This document shows, piece by piece, positions 33,033 to 41,568 of a stretch of DNA of 64,000 bases. The stretch's first letter is position 1; every line of letters starts with the position of its first letter. Position numbers and translations under genes: made by a program. Source of the stretch: Ascidiaceihabitans sp029251465 (GTDB lineage Bacteria; Pseudomonadota; Alphaproteobacteria; Rhodobacterales; Rhodobacteraceae); contig NZ_CP170633.1 in assembly GCF_042932805.1 (NCBI RefSeq), positions 2,666,001-2,730,000 of the forward strand. Direction: 5' to 3'. The notes beneath the pieces were generated by a model. That model searched no databases. It had not been told where the DNA came from and saw only the letters and a list, made by a program, of their open reading frames with translations.

Positions 33033-34549
33033 TGCTGCGTCGCGAAGTTCTCGCCTCATTGGCCGCACTGGCCGCGACCCCCTCGCTGGCTTTGGCCGAA
33101 GAGCCCGGTTTGCAACTGGGCGATGCCACGCCTTTTGGGGCCGACACCGTCCGCAATCAGGCGCGCGCCCTTGCGGCCGAGGCGTATGCGCCACGCCCGC
33201 TGATCCCCGAGGAATGGCGCAATCTAAGTTACGACCAATACCGCAAAATCTGGTTCGATGCGCGCAACGCCTTGTGGGAAGGCACCGATGCACCGCAGCG
33301 CGTCGACGTGTTCCCGCCCGGTCTGTATTTCCCGCAAGGTGTCAAAACCAATGTGGTTGAAAACGGCCAGTCGCGCCCCCTGAAATTCGACATGGGTGTG
33401 TTCGACACCACCGACAAATTTCCAGATGTTCCGATAGACGAAACGCTCGGCTATTCCGGCCTGCGCCTGCGCGCTGAACTGGAACGCAAAGGCATCTTTC
33501 AGGAATACGCCGTGTTCCAAGGTGCCAGCTATTTTCGCGGCATTGGCACGGGTCAAACTTATGGGTTGTCTGCCCGTGGCCTTGCCCTAAAAACCGGCGA
33601 TCCGATGGGCGAGGAATTCCCGGATTTCGTGTCGTTCTGGATGGAGCAACCCGCCCCAAACGCCGCAAATGTCGTGATCCACGCGCTGCTCGACAGCCCC
33701 AGCTGCACAGGGGCCTACCGTTTCGACATCACCCACGGCGATACCTTAGCGATGGAAATCGAAGCCGAAATTTTCGCGCGCACCGACATCGGGCACGTGG
33801 GCATTGCGCCGTTAACCTCGATGTTCCTGTTCGACGACATGGACCGTCAACGCTTTGACGATTTCCGCCCCGCCGTGCACGACAGTGATGGCTTGCTGAT
33901 CCACAACGGTGCCGGTGAAATCATCTGGCGCCCGCTGGCCAACCCGTTGAACCTGCAAATCAGCGCCTTTGCTGATATGGACCCAAAAGGGTTCGGGCTG
34001 TGCCAGCGTTCGCGCAACTTTAGCCAGTTCAACGATCTTGAGGCGCACTATCACGAACGCCCAACCGTTTGGGTCACGCCGCACACCGGCTGGGGCCGTG
34101 GGTCCGTCACGCTGGTGGAAATCCCTGCCGACCTCGAAATCTACGACAACATCGTCGCCTATTGGCGCCCATCCGGCACGATCAAAGCGGGCGAAAGCCA
34201 GGCCATGAGCTACAGTTTGGATTGGGGGCACGACCCGGCACCTGCGGGCGCAATGGAAGTGGTGAACACCGCCGCGGGCGGACGCCCCGAGGGGGGCCGC
34301 ATTTTCACCATCGATTTTGCCGCTGATGATCGTGTACCCGAGGATCTAAACGATTTAACAAAAATCATCCGCACCACTGCCGGTGAAATCACCGAAGGCG
34401 TGTTGCAGCGCAACCCCGACACCGGTGGTCCGCGCCTCGCCTTTACGTTCTATCCTGGGGATGCCACGATCTCTGAATTCCGCGCGCAATTGCGTCTTGA
34501 TGGCGCACCCTTGTCCGAAGTCTGGCTGTACCGGTGGACCGCAACCTGA
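33032..34549 (+). CDS. opgG: Periplasmic glucan biosynthesis protein OpgG/OpgD
   Basis: 505 residues. The N-terminus MLRREVLASLAALAATPSLA is a twin-arginine-like signal (RR followed by a hydrophobic run, cleavage near ALA-EE), as in OpgD. The OpgG beta-sandwich follows, with LSYDQYRKIWF, GYSGLRLRAELER and FQGASYFRGIGTGQTYGLSA. It shapes the backbone of osmoregulated periplasmic glucans; recent family work points to glucanase activity. It is coupled to opgC (TAATG) and opgH (TGATG). OpgG and OpgD are not distinguished by eye; the Tat signal leans towards OpgD. Confidence 0.92.
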   Translation: MLRREVLASLAALAATPSLALAEEPGLQLGDATPFGADTVRNQARALAAEAYAPRPLIPEEWRNLSYDQYRKIWFDARNALWEGTDAPQRVDVFPPGLYFPQGVKTNVVENGQSRPLKFDMGVFDTTDKFPDVPIDETLGYSGLRLRAELERKGIFQEYAVFQGASYFRGIGTGQTYGLSARGLALKTGDPMGEEFPDFVSFWMEQPAPNAANVVIHALLDSPSCTGAYRFDITHGDTLAMEIEAEIFARTDIGHVGIAPLTSMFLFDDMDRQRFDDFRPAVHDSDGLLIHNGAGEIIWRPLANPLNLQISAFADMDPKGFGLCQRSRNFSQFNDLEAHYHERPTVWVTPHTGWGRGSVTLVEIPADLEIYDNIVAYWRPSGTIKAGESQAMSYSLDWGHDPAPAGAMEVVNTAAGGRPEGGRIFTIDFAADDRVPEDLNDLTKIIRTTAGEITEGVLQRNPDTGGPRLAFTFYPGDATISEFRAQLRLDGAPLSEVWLYRWTAT

Positions 34550-36420
34550 TGCCCGATACCGCCGATCATATTATTGCGCTGATGCCCGCGCCTGCCCCGT
34601 TGGTGATGCCAACGCAGGACTTTGGCGCGTCTGTTCAAAAGCGCAGAATCGCTCGTGGCGGCAGCATTCTTTGGCGTCTGGCCGTGTTTGTGCCTGCTAT
34701 GATCGGAACTGCATTGCTGATGTGGGGCCTGCACGGCGTGTTGATGCAAGCGGGCATGACCATCCTTGAATGGGTGCTGCTGAGTTTGATCGGGATGACG
34801 TTCATCTGGGTCACGCTGGCGGTCAGCACCGTAGGTGTTGGCCTTGCCGGTCGTATGCGCCCGCAGCACGTGGACCCCAGCGCGCATGATCCACTGAATG
34901 TAGCCCTGCTGATCCCGATCTACAACGAGGTCCCTTGGGACGTTTTTGGCAACGCCACCGCCATGATGGACGATCTGGTCAACCGCGACAGCGTGCATAA
35001 TTATACGCTGTTTGTGCTGTCCGACAGCTCGGATGACGCGACCGCTGTGCAGGAATGGAAGGCGTTCGAGGCCCTGCGCGCGACGGCCCCAAAGGGCATT
35101 GATATTTACTATCGCCGCCGGTCTGAAAACACTGACAAAAAAGTCGGTAATCTCGTTGACTGGATCACCGGATGGGGTGCCGATTACGACGCGATGCTGG
35201 TGCTGGACGCCGACAGCCTGATGACGGGGCGCGCCATTGATCGCCTTGCAAATGAACTGGCCGCAGACGTTGACGCGGGCCTGATCCAAAGTTTTCCCCA
35301 ACTGGTCGGCGCCGAAACCGTGTTCGCCCGCATCCAGCAGTTTTCGAACACCGCCTACGGGTGGCTGTTGGCCGAAGGGCTGGCGCGCTGGTCCCAGCAC
35401 GAGGGCAACTATTGGGGTCACAACGCGATCATCCGAACGCGCGCGTTTGCTGCCACAGCAGGCCTGCCGCACGTCAAAGGGTTGCGCGGTGACGACCAAC
35501 TGATCCTCAGCCATGATTTTGTCGAGGCATCCTTGTTGCGCCGTGCCGGTTGGCGTGTGCGGTTTCTGCCGCGCGTCACCGGATCGTTCGAGGAAACCCC
35601 AGGCACGCTGATCGACTACGTCCTGCGTGACCGCCGCTGGTGCCGTGGCAATCTGCAACATTTGCGCCTGCTTGGCACGCGCGGTTTGCATCCGATTTCC
35701 CGCTTTCACATGTTCCAAGGGGCCGTCGCCTATCTGATGTCACCTGCGTGGTTTGTACTGCTGGTGTTCTGGGCGTTGCTGGGTCGTGATGCCGACACCA
35801 ATGTGATCCGATATTTCAACGAAACCAACCCGCTGTTCCCAAACTGGCCTCCCGAGATGAGCCATATCGATTCCACCGTTTTCCTTGTCATCATGTACGC
35901 CATGTTGCTAACGCCCAAGATCGCGGGCGCGGGTATAATCGCTGCCAACGGCAAAGCGGTTCGGGTGTTTGGCGGGCGGGTTACGTTCCTCAGCGCATTT
36001 GTGACCGAGGTCGCCCTGTCGATCCTATACGCCCCGATCCTGATGGTGCAGCAAACCCGCGCTGTCGGTCGTGCGATGATGGGTGGTTCTGCGAAATGGA
36101 CGGCCCAAGCCCGCACTGCAGATGCCTATCCACTGCGCACGTTGATCCGCTTTCACTGGATGGAAACGGTGATTGGGCTGATGCTGGTTGCGGGCTTGGC
36201 CGCTGGCCTGATTTCACTGTGGCTGCTGCCGATCGTGTTTAGCCTTGTGATGTCGGTGCCGCTGTCCGCGCTCAGCGCTGTGCATCTGGGGCCCGCGCCT
36301 GCGGGTCTGCGCATGCACAGCCCCAATTCACTGCGCGAACCGGCCATTCTAACCCGCGCGAAACGTGCCCGCGCCGTGTTGCGCACGGCAGCTGACAAAG
36401 AACGCGTGCCGGCGGAATAA
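34549..36420 (+). CDS. opgH: Glucan glucosyltransferase OpgH
   Basis: 623-residue membrane glucosyltransferase that polymerises UDP-glucose into periplasmic glucan. GT2 motifs: LIPIYNE (nucleotide-binding start), VLDADSLM (DxD), GDDQLILSHDFVEASLLRRA, and the RRWCRGN (QxxRW-like) acceptor motif. Transmembrane helices flank the GT domain (two before, several after). It is shorter than E. coli OpgH (847 residues), mainly at the N-terminus, a size common in alphaproteobacteria. Start ATG 34549 overlaps the opgG stop codon. The stop is one base from that of the convergent hydrolase gene. Confidence 0.94.
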   Translation: MPDTADHIIALMPAPAPLVMPTQDFGASVQKRRIARGGSILWRLAVFVPAMIGTALLMWGLHGVLMQAGMTILEWVLLSLIGMTFIWVTLAVSTVGVGLAGRMRPQHVDPSAHDPLNVALLIPIYNEVPWDVFGNATAMMDDLVNRDSVHNYTLFVLSDSSDDATAVQEWKAFEALRATAPKGIDIYYRRRSENTDKKVGNLVDWITGWGADYDAMLVLDADSLMTGRAIDRLANELAADVDAGLIQSFPQLVGAETVFARIQQFSNTAYGWLLAEGLARWSQHEGNYWGHNAIIRTRAFAATAGLPHVKGLRGDDQLILSHDFVEASLLRRAGWRVRFLPRVTGSFEETPGTLIDYVLRDRRWCRGNLQHLRLLGTRGLHPISRFHMFQGAVAYLMSPAWFVLLVFWALLGRDADTNVIRYFNETNPLFPNWPPEMSHIDSTVFLVIMYAMLLTPKIAGAGIIAANGKAVRVFGGRVTFLSAFVTEVALSILYAPILMVQQTRAVGRAMMGGSAKWTAQARTADAYPLRTLIRFHWMETVIGLMLVAGLAAGLISLWLLPIVFSLVMSVPLSALSAVHLGPAPAGLRMHSPNSLREPAILTRAKRARAVLRTAADKERVPAE

Positions 36421-37257
36421 TCAGTCTAGCGTTTCTGCCCAATCAAATGCCATTTCTGCCCAACCTTCGGGAACGCGGTGCCCGCCCGGAAAGATGGCGA
36501 ATTCAAGCGCTGTGTCCGCAGCGCAGCGCGCCCAAGAGCGGCGCATAAAGTCGCCTTTGGTCACGAATTTGTCCGCGCGCACTTGCAAACAGTCGTTCAC
36601 ACCGCGCCAGACGTTCATCGCATTGAACACGTCCCCCTGGACAAACGCGCTTGGGTCGTTCAGGTCCTCGCCGCGCACCACGCGCCCCTCTAGCGGGACA
36701 GTCGTGTCTGTCCAACCGTGGGTGTGCAGCAGGCGCACTGGCCCTTCGCAGGTTGTCGGGTGCGGGCGCCAAAAACTGCCAGCAACTGGCACGTAGGCGT
36801 GAAAGGTATCAGGGGCGGCGCAGGCCAGATACGATGTCATCGAGCCGCCAATCGAAAAGCCACCCAGCATCATTTTATCTGCGTCCAGATCAAAGCGCGC
36901 AGCAGCATCGTCACGCACGTCGGTCAGAAACGCGACCTCATCGCGTTGCGGCGGCCAGTCAGGGTGGAACGACCAGCTTCGCCCGTTGCGCCCTGTCCGC
37001 GGCATCCCGTCCGGCGCAATCACGGCGTAGCCCCGCTCCAGCGCGACAGGCACCCAAACCTTGTTGTTCAGCGTGCCCGTGCCACTGCCGCCAAAGCCGT
37101 GCAGGAACACGATTGACCCTTGGATGTCACCCACTGGCAGAGTGATATTGTAGGTGCCGCCTTCGATCTTGCAGGCGTCTGGATCAGCCGCGCACCCGGC
37201 ATATGCCGTGACTGTTGAGGCCGCCAAAAGCGCCCATGGCAATACGTATTTTAGCAT
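36421..37257 (-). CDS. Secreted alpha/beta hydrolase, PHB depolymerase-like
   Basis: 278 residues with a Sec signal peptide (about 1-21, ending TAYAG). The hydrolase fold shows VFLHGFGGSG (oxyanion loop), the nucleophile elbow GGFSIGGS (GxSxG) and, near the end, GGHRVPEGW with the catalytic His. This is the LpqC/poly(3-hydroxybutyrate) depolymerase (feruloyl esterase) family, so the enzyme is an exported esterase; the substrate is not fixed. ATG 37257 follows AAAGGGTTAAG and lies just after the stop of the rhodanese gene, so the two form a unit. Confidence 0.87.
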   Translation of the reverse strand: MLKYVLPWALLAASTVTAYAGCAADPDACKIEGGTYNITLPVGDIQGSIVFLHGFGGSGTGTLNNKVWVPVALERGYAVIAPDGMPRTGRNGRSWSFHPDWPPQRDEVAFLTDVRDDAAARFDLDADKMMLGGFSIGGSMTSYLACAAPDTFHAYVPVAGSFWRPHPTTCEGPVRLLHTHGWTDTTVPLEGRVVRGEDLNDPSAFVQGDVFNAMNVWRGVNDCLQVRADKFVTKGDFMRRSWARCAADTALEFAIFPGGHRVPEGWAEMAFDWAETLD

Positions 37258-37258
37258 C

Positions 37259-37738
37259 TTAACCCTTTGTAACCGGCAAGCCGCGCTTGACCCAACCGGG
37301 CCCCGCACCAGAGCCAAGCATGCCTTCCGGCACATCAATAATATTGGTGAAACCGGCCTGCGTCAGACGTGCGCCCATCTTGCGCGATCGCACACCGCGC
37401 GCACAAATCAAGGCTACCGGAACGGTGGTATCCCCGACGACGTGCGCCGTCAGTTGATCGATGAAATCACGGTCCAACATGTTGATTGGCACGGCCCCAA
37501 CACCAACACCCGTGCGCGCCCATTCATCGGGGCGGCGGATATCGATCAGCGTGATTGATCCGGCAGTCGCGGCCTCGTGCGCTTCGGGGGCACTCAGCGC
37601 GCCCTTTTGGCCAGCTTGCGCCGTGATGTTGAACCAATTGGCCCCGAATATCGCAGCGCCGCCCAGCGCAAGTGTCGCAGAGCCCACCAAAACACCCCTA
37701 CGGGTGATTTTCGGGCGCGGGTTTGTGGCTGATGTCAT
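37259..37738 (-). CDS. Exported rhodanese-domain protein
   Basis: 159 residues. N-terminal twin-arginine-like signal (TRRGVLVGSATLALGGAAIF, about 14-33). The rhodanese domain has LIDIRRPDEW and the active-site loop CARGVRS, where Cys would carry the sulfane sulfur. It is a periplasmic sulfurtransferase or thiol-handling protein by homology. It is upstream of the hydrolase gene by one base. A GTG-free alternative ATG three codons earlier (37747) has its Shine-Dalgarno too close, so 37738 is chosen. Confidence 0.88.
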   Translation of the reverse strand: MTSATNPRPKITRRGVLVGSATLALGGAAIFGANWFNITAQAGQKGALSAPEAHEAATAGSITLIDIRRPDEWARTGVGVGAVPINMLDRDFIDQLTAHVVGDTTVPVALICARGVRSRKMGARLTQAGFTNIIDVPEGMLGSGAGPGWVKRGLPVTKG

Positions 37739-37841
37739 TGCGCGCATTCCAAAACTATTTGACGCAGCCTAGCCCAAATAATTCATCCAAAGCACCCCCA
37801 CTCGCGTGGATGTGACATCACCAACTTCTTTGTGATCGACG

Positions 37842-38630
37842 CTATTTTAGTTTTGGCGGCTTTGCGGGGTCCGAACCGGGGGCTGCGCGCTCTAGCGTGA
37901 CGTCCGCAGGTTGTGGCAGATCGAACCGCAGACCAACCCGTGACAGGCGCGGCGTGATCGGATCATTGCCGTCAAAGAAGCCGACATCCATTGCGCCCGC
38001 CTCAATCCCCGAGAATGTGAGCGCTTCGCCTGCGGCCCCCGCCAACGCGTCTTCGGCCCCCGGTTGCGCCCCGACAAACGCCAGCATGTGGCCTTTGGTG
38101 CCGCCTTGGTACGTCACGGCAACCAGATAGGCGCTGAGCGCGAGGCCCGTGGCCGTTGCAAGTTTGGTATCAATCGCGGCAATCAGGTTTTCCGGCAAAC
38201 CGGCAGGGGCTGCCACCTCGTCGATGTGGGCCTCGACCTCGTCGGGTGCGTGGCCCAGCGTTTCGGCCAGCCATTCGACGCCTTCTGCGGGCAGCAAAAA
38301 TGACGACGGCGCAACCTCTAGGTTCAACCCCATACCAAGGCTTTGACCGTTCAGCATTTGCGCAATCACGCGGCCGGACACGGCAACATACGGCGCGGCT
38401 TCGCCCGTAAAGGCGGTCAAGCGTTCGGCGCGGTCAAAGACCAAGACGATCTCCTGAACCCCTGCGTCAAAGGTTTGGGGGGTAACATCCTCGCCCTCCG
38501 CTTCGGATTCCAGTAACAAAAACAGCTCCGCATCCGCGAGCCGTTCGTAAAATGCCAGCCGTGCACCATCGTCGTTTGGGGCAGATTCCATCGCGGAGTG
38601 GGCCAAATCCAGGGGGGTCATTTCGCTCAT
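37842..38630 (-). CDS. SseB family protein
   Basis: 262 residues. It has the SseB N-terminal domain (FYERLADAELFLLLESE, then VLVFDRAERLTAFTGEAAPY), a long linker, and a C-terminal domain with MDVGFFDGNDPITPRLSRVG. E. coli SseB is linked to serine sensitivity through rhodanese SseA; no molecular function is established. The ATG overlaps the stop of the upstream uracil-DNA-glycosylase-family gene by 4 nt. There is a possible functional echo: a rhodanese gene lies next on the same strand (37738). Confidence 0.85.
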   Translation of the reverse strand: MSEMTPLDLAHSAMESAPNDDGARLAFYERLADAELFLLLESEAEGEDVTPQTFDAGVQEIVLVFDRAERLTAFTGEAAPYVAVSGRVIAQMLNGQSLGMGLNLEVAPSSFLLPAEGVEWLAETLGHAPDEVEAHIDEVAAPAGLPENLIAAIDTKLATATGLALSAYLVAVTYQGGTKGHMLAFVGAQPGAEDALAGAAGEALTFSGIEAGAMDVGFFDGNDPITPRLSRVGLRFDLPQPADVTLERAAPGSDPAKPPKLK

Positions 38631-39211
38631 TTCAGCACCTCTTTGACACGGCGGCGCAGGGCGGGCAGCGTGTCGGTTTCAAACCACGGGTTTTTCTTGA
38701 TCCAGCCTGTATTGCGCCAGCTGGGATGGGGCAAGGCAAAGACGTCGGGTGCGCGCATTTCCCAGTTTTCAACGGTCTCGGTGACGCCGGTTTTGACCTT
38801 CAGGTGGTATTTATGCGCATGGCCCCCAACGAGGATCGTGAGCGGCATAACACCCAGCATTTCCATCACCCGATCGTGCCACGTTTGTCCGCAAATCTTG
38901 GGCGGCGGCAGGTCAGACCCCTTGGCATTGTAGCCCGGAAAGCAGAACGCCATCGGGACAATCGCAATTTGGTCGCGGTCGTAAAACGTGGCCTCGTCCA
39001 CGCCCATCCAGTCGCGCAGCCTATCCCCCGAGGGATCCGTGAACGGCTTGCCTGATTCGTGGACCCGCGCGCCGGGGGCCTGGCCTGCAATCAGGATGCG
39101 TGCGCCGGGTTTGAACCACGCAACAGGGCGCGGTTCGTGGGCGGTGTGCGTCTGGGCAAAGCGCTCAGCACACAATCGGCACGCGCGGATTTGGTCAGGC
39201 AGATCAATCAT
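38627..39211 (-). CDS. Uracil-DNA glycosylase superfamily protein
   Basis: 194 residues. The UDG-fold motif A appears as GQAPGARVHESGKPFTDPSG (aromatic/Asp region) and the last motif as ALPHPSWRN (HPS). Cys pairs near the N-terminus (RACRLCAERF) recall the 4Fe-4S UDG families, but the remaining two Cys are not placed as in family 4, so this is the UDG-like clade of uncertain activity. It may excise uracil or another lesion. The first gene of the udg-sseB pair; the start region faces the arsR promoter. Confidence 0.82.
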   Translation of the reverse strand: MIDLPDQIRACRLCAERFAQTHTAHEPRPVAWFKPGARILIAGQAPGARVHESGKPFTDPSGDRLRDWMGVDEATFYDRDQIAIVPMAFCFPGYNAKGSDLPPPKICGQTWHDRVMEMLGVMPLTILVGGHAHKYHLKVKTGVTETVENWEMRAPDVFALPHPSWRNTGWIKKNPWFETDTLPALRRRVKEVLK

Positions 39212-39255
39212 TTGCCCTGTCTATAAGACGCAAAGCAATCAGCAAAGCGTCAATC

Positions 39256-39275
39256 ATTTCGACAATCTTCGAAAT
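39256..39275. promoter_or_regulatory. ArsR-type operator-like palindrome 1
   Basis: ATTTC-N10-GAAAT (with flanking G/C pair), centred at 39265.5. It has the same length and arm sequence as the site at 39296-39315, centred 40 bp away. It lies upstream of arsR and in front of the divergent udg gene. Role by inference. Confidence 0.5.
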
Positions 39276-39295
39276 AACTATTGCTTCGCTCATTC

Positions 39296-39315
39296 ATTTC
39301 TATACTTCTAGAAAT
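39296..39315. promoter_or_regulatory. ArsR-type operator-like palindrome 2, abutting the start codon
   Basis: ATTTC-N10-GAAAT, extended to ATTTCTA/TAGAAAT, ending on the base before the arsR ATG. It would be bound by a dimer of the encoded regulator and would cover the place of the ribosome-binding site. Role by inference. Confidence 0.5.
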
Positions 39316-39660
39316 ATGAAAATAGAATCAACAGACGATCTCGACCTGACCCTTGCCGCAACCAGTTTTGCCGCCCTCGGGTCTGAACAACGCCTTGGCG
39401 TTCTGCGCGCTTTGGTGCGTGCTGGCCCCGACGGCCTAAGCATTGGCGAACTCGGCGTGCGATCCGGCGTGACGGGCAGCACCTTGACCCATCACGTCAA
39501 GGTGCTGGCCGCCGCAGGGCTGGTCGAACAGGCCCGCCAAGGGCGCTCCATCATCTGCGCGGCCGTCGCCTATGACCAAGTCCGCGCGTTGTCCGAATTT
39601 CTGCTAACGGCCTGCTGCGCTGACAGCACGGCCCCCTGTAAGGATCACAATCATGACTGA
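39316..39660 (+). CDS. ArsR-family metalloregulator
   Basis: 114 residues. The winged helix covers about 15-85: LGSEQRLGVLRALVRAGPDG, IGELGVRSGVTGSTLTHHVK, then VLAAAGLVEQARQGRS. The tail TACCADSTAPCKDHNHD has a Cys-Cys pair, another Cys and two His, plausible for As(III) or another soft metal at the dimer edge. The next gene, a permease, begins 8 nt before this stop. ATG 39316 has no proper Shine-Dalgarno because a palindrome ends directly on it, so the transcript may be leaderless. An arsenic or metal-responsive repressor is the simplest reading. Confidence 0.88.
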   Translation: MKIESTDDLDLTLAATSFAALGSEQRLGVLRALVRAGPDGLSIGELGVRSGVTGSTLTHHVKVLAAAGLVEQARQGRSIICAAVAYDQVRALSEFLLTACCADSTAPCKDHNHD

Positions 39661-40681
39661 TGTTACCCATTCCCAAGGTCCCTCGATCACTGCCCGAATG
39701 GGCGGTGCCTGGGGTGTTTCGGTTCTGCTGTTGGCCGCCGTCGCAATCCTGGACACACCCCAATTTGTGCCAACGGTGATGTTCACCGGCCAAGCGATTG
39801 CCGGCACCGCCCCGTTCATTTTGTTTGCGGTTCTCGCCATTGCGTACCTCAAGGCCTCGGGCGCTGAAAACCTGCTGGCCAAAGCCTTCGAGGGCAATCC
39901 AGTGCGCATGATCATCATGGCTGCATTGCTTGGTGGGATGTCCCCGTTTTGCTCGTGCGAGGTGATTCCGTTCATCGCCGCGTTGCTCGCTTTGGGCGCG
40001 CCTTTGGCAGCTGTCATGGCGTTCTGGCTGGCGTCACCGCTGATGGATCCCGCGATGTTTTTGATCACATCGGGCACGTTGGGCTGGGATTTTGCGTTGG
40101 CAAAAACCATCGCCGCTGTGTCCTTGGGCATGTTTGGCGGCTTTGGCACGCTGTTGCTGGCGCGCTCCGTGATCTTTGCCGATCCGTTGCGTGAACGCCC
40201 TGCGGTTGGCGGCGGTTGCGGCGTGCAAAAACCGTTCTCCGGCACACCGCAGTGGAAATTCTGGAGCTCGAGCGAGCGTGTCGCGGTATTCAAAGACACC
40301 GCAGCCGAAAACGGGCTGTTCCTGTTGAAATGGTTGACCTTGGCCTACGTGATCGAGGCGTTGATGCTAAACTACGTGCCCGCAGAAATGATCGCAGGCG
40401 TGCTAGGTGGCACAGGTCTGGGCCCTATTTTTATGGGCGCATTGGTGGGGGCACCGGCCTATCTGAACGGATACGCAGCCGTCCCGTTGGTCGATGCGTT
40501 GCTGACCCAAGGCATGTCGCAAGGCGCTGCGATGTCCTTTGTGATTGCGGGCGGTGTCAGCTGTATTCCAGCGGCGATTGCGGTCTGGGCCTTGGTCAAA
40601 CCGCGGGTGTTTTTTGCCTACCTCACGTTTGCCATTGTCGGTGCGATGATCGCAGGCGTCGCGTGGCAGGCTGTCGCTTAA
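39653..40681 (+). CDS. ArsP/DUF318 family permease
   Basis: 342 residues, eight to ten transmembrane helices. The signature MSPFCSCEVIPFIAALLALG is that of the permease family PF03773 (ArsP, trivalent organoarsenical efflux), and a second Cys-containing loop GGVSCIPAA repeats the theme in the second half. A central cytoplasmic loop has Cys-Gly residues (GGGCGVQKPF). It is co-transcribed with arsR (8-nt overlap) and is thus probably its target, exporting methylarsenite or a related toxic thiophile. A terminator follows at 40711. Confidence 0.87.
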   Translation: MTDVTHSQGPSITARMGGAWGVSVLLLAAVAILDTPQFVPTVMFTGQAIAGTAPFILFAVLAIAYLKASGAENLLAKAFEGNPVRMIIMAALLGGMSPFCSCEVIPFIAALLALGAPLAAVMAFWLASPLMDPAMFLITSGTLGWDFALAKTIAAVSLGMFGGFGTLLLARSVIFADPLRERPAVGGGCGVQKPFSGTPQWKFWSSSERVAVFKDTAAENGLFLLKWLTLAYVIEALMLNYVPAEMIAGVLGGTGLGPIFMGALVGAPAYLNGYAAVPLVDALLTQGMSQGAAMSFVIAGGVSCIPAAIAVWALVKPRVFFAYLTFAIVGAMIAGVAWQAVA

Positions 40682-40710
40682 TCACGACGCCCGTCAAAAA
40701 CTGAACTATC

Positions 40711-40736
40711 AAAACCAGTGCTGCGGCGCTGGTTTT
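40711..40736 (+). terminator. Rho-independent terminator after the ArsP-like permease
   Basis: AAAACCAG / CTGGTTTT stem, extended by TGC/GCG inner pairs (one G-U) around a TGCG loop, so 11 bp in all, and ending in its own T-run. It begins 30 bp after the permease stop. Because the arms are A-rich and T-rich, it works in both directions. Confidence 0.7.
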
Positions 40737-40839
40737 AGCGTTCGCCTTATCAACAATACATTGCGCCAATGTACATTTGTTTCACAATTGGACATAATGT
40801 GGCCAAATTCGGTGCATAAACCGTAAACACACCTCTGGT

Positions 40840-40908
40840 AAGGAGGGACCGGAAGAACCACCTGTAGTCTACAGATGGCAACCGGAGCAGCAGTCACCGG
40901 AGCAGTTG
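40840..40908 (+). promoter_or_regulatory. Leader of the capsule operon: orphan Shine-Dalgarno and palindrome
   Basis: A near-perfect Shine-Dalgarno AAGGAGGGA (40840-40848) has no start codon within reach. It is followed by the palindrome CTGTAG-T-CTACAG (40862-40874). Right after it, two direct copies of ACCGGAGCAG (40881-40890, 40896-40905) lead into the kpsT ATG at 40909. A 13-codon frame from ATG 40875 ends inside kpsT (40916). Function unknown. Confidence 0.4.
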
Positions 40909-41568
40909 ATGCTTGAGTTTGAAAATGTCTCGAAGTCCTATTGGACGGGAACGCAGCGCAAGGTCATCCTTGATCGTGTGTCGTTTCGCGTGGAATTGGG
41001 CAATTCGATGGGCATTTTAGCCCCAAACGGCACCGGAAAGACGACACTTATCAATATGATGGCCGGTTTAGAAAAGCCGGACGAAGGTGAAATTCGACGC
41101 GGCTGCAACATTTCCTTCCCGTTGGGGTTTATGGGCGGTGTTGTTGGCAAGGTCTCGGCCATGGAAAACGCGCGCTACATCGCGCGCCTTTACGGGCTTG
41201 ATCCGGACTACGTCGAAAGCTTTTGTCGCTGGCTGTGCAATTTGGGCGAATATTTTGACCAACCGCTGGGCACCTATTCCGCCGGTATGCGGTCGCGGTT
41301 TTCATTCGCGTTGATGCTGGCGCTGGATTTCGACATTTACCTCATCGACGAGGGGATGCCTGCGACCACAGACGTGGAATTCAACCGCAAAGCCGGTGAA
41401 ATCCTGCAGGAACGCCTGCGTACAACGACGATTATTATTGTGTCCCATCAGGCCGGCACGCTCGAAAAATTCGCCCGAACCGCCGCCGTGCTGCTGGATG
41501 GGCAATTGCACATGTTTGACTCCCTGGAAGAGGCTAAGCGACTTTATGACTACGAAACCCAAAGCTAG
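40909..41568 (+). CDS. kpsT: Capsule polysaccharide ABC exporter ATPase KpsT
   Basis: 219 residues. Walker A is APNGTGKTT, the signature motif YSAGMRSRFSFAL (a variant of LSGGQ usual for KpsT/Wzt), Walker B DIYLIDEGMP, and the H-loop VSHQ. Short, without the C-terminal carbohydrate-binding domain of Wzt. It energises export of a capsular polysaccharide across the inner membrane with KpsM, which is not in this window. ATG 40909 (TTG at 40906 also in frame). It overlaps kpsE by 23 nt. Confidence 0.92.
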   Translation: MLEFENVSKSYWTGTQRKVILDRVSFRVELGNSMGILAPNGTGKTTLINMMAGLEKPDEGEIRRGCNISFPLGFMGGVVGKVSAMENARYIARLYGLDPDYVESFCRWLCNLGEYFDQPLGTYSAGMRSRFSFALMLALDFDIYLIDEGMPATTDVEFNRKAGEILQERLRTTTIIIVSHQAGTLEKFARTAAVLLDGQLHMFDSLEEAKRLYDYETQS

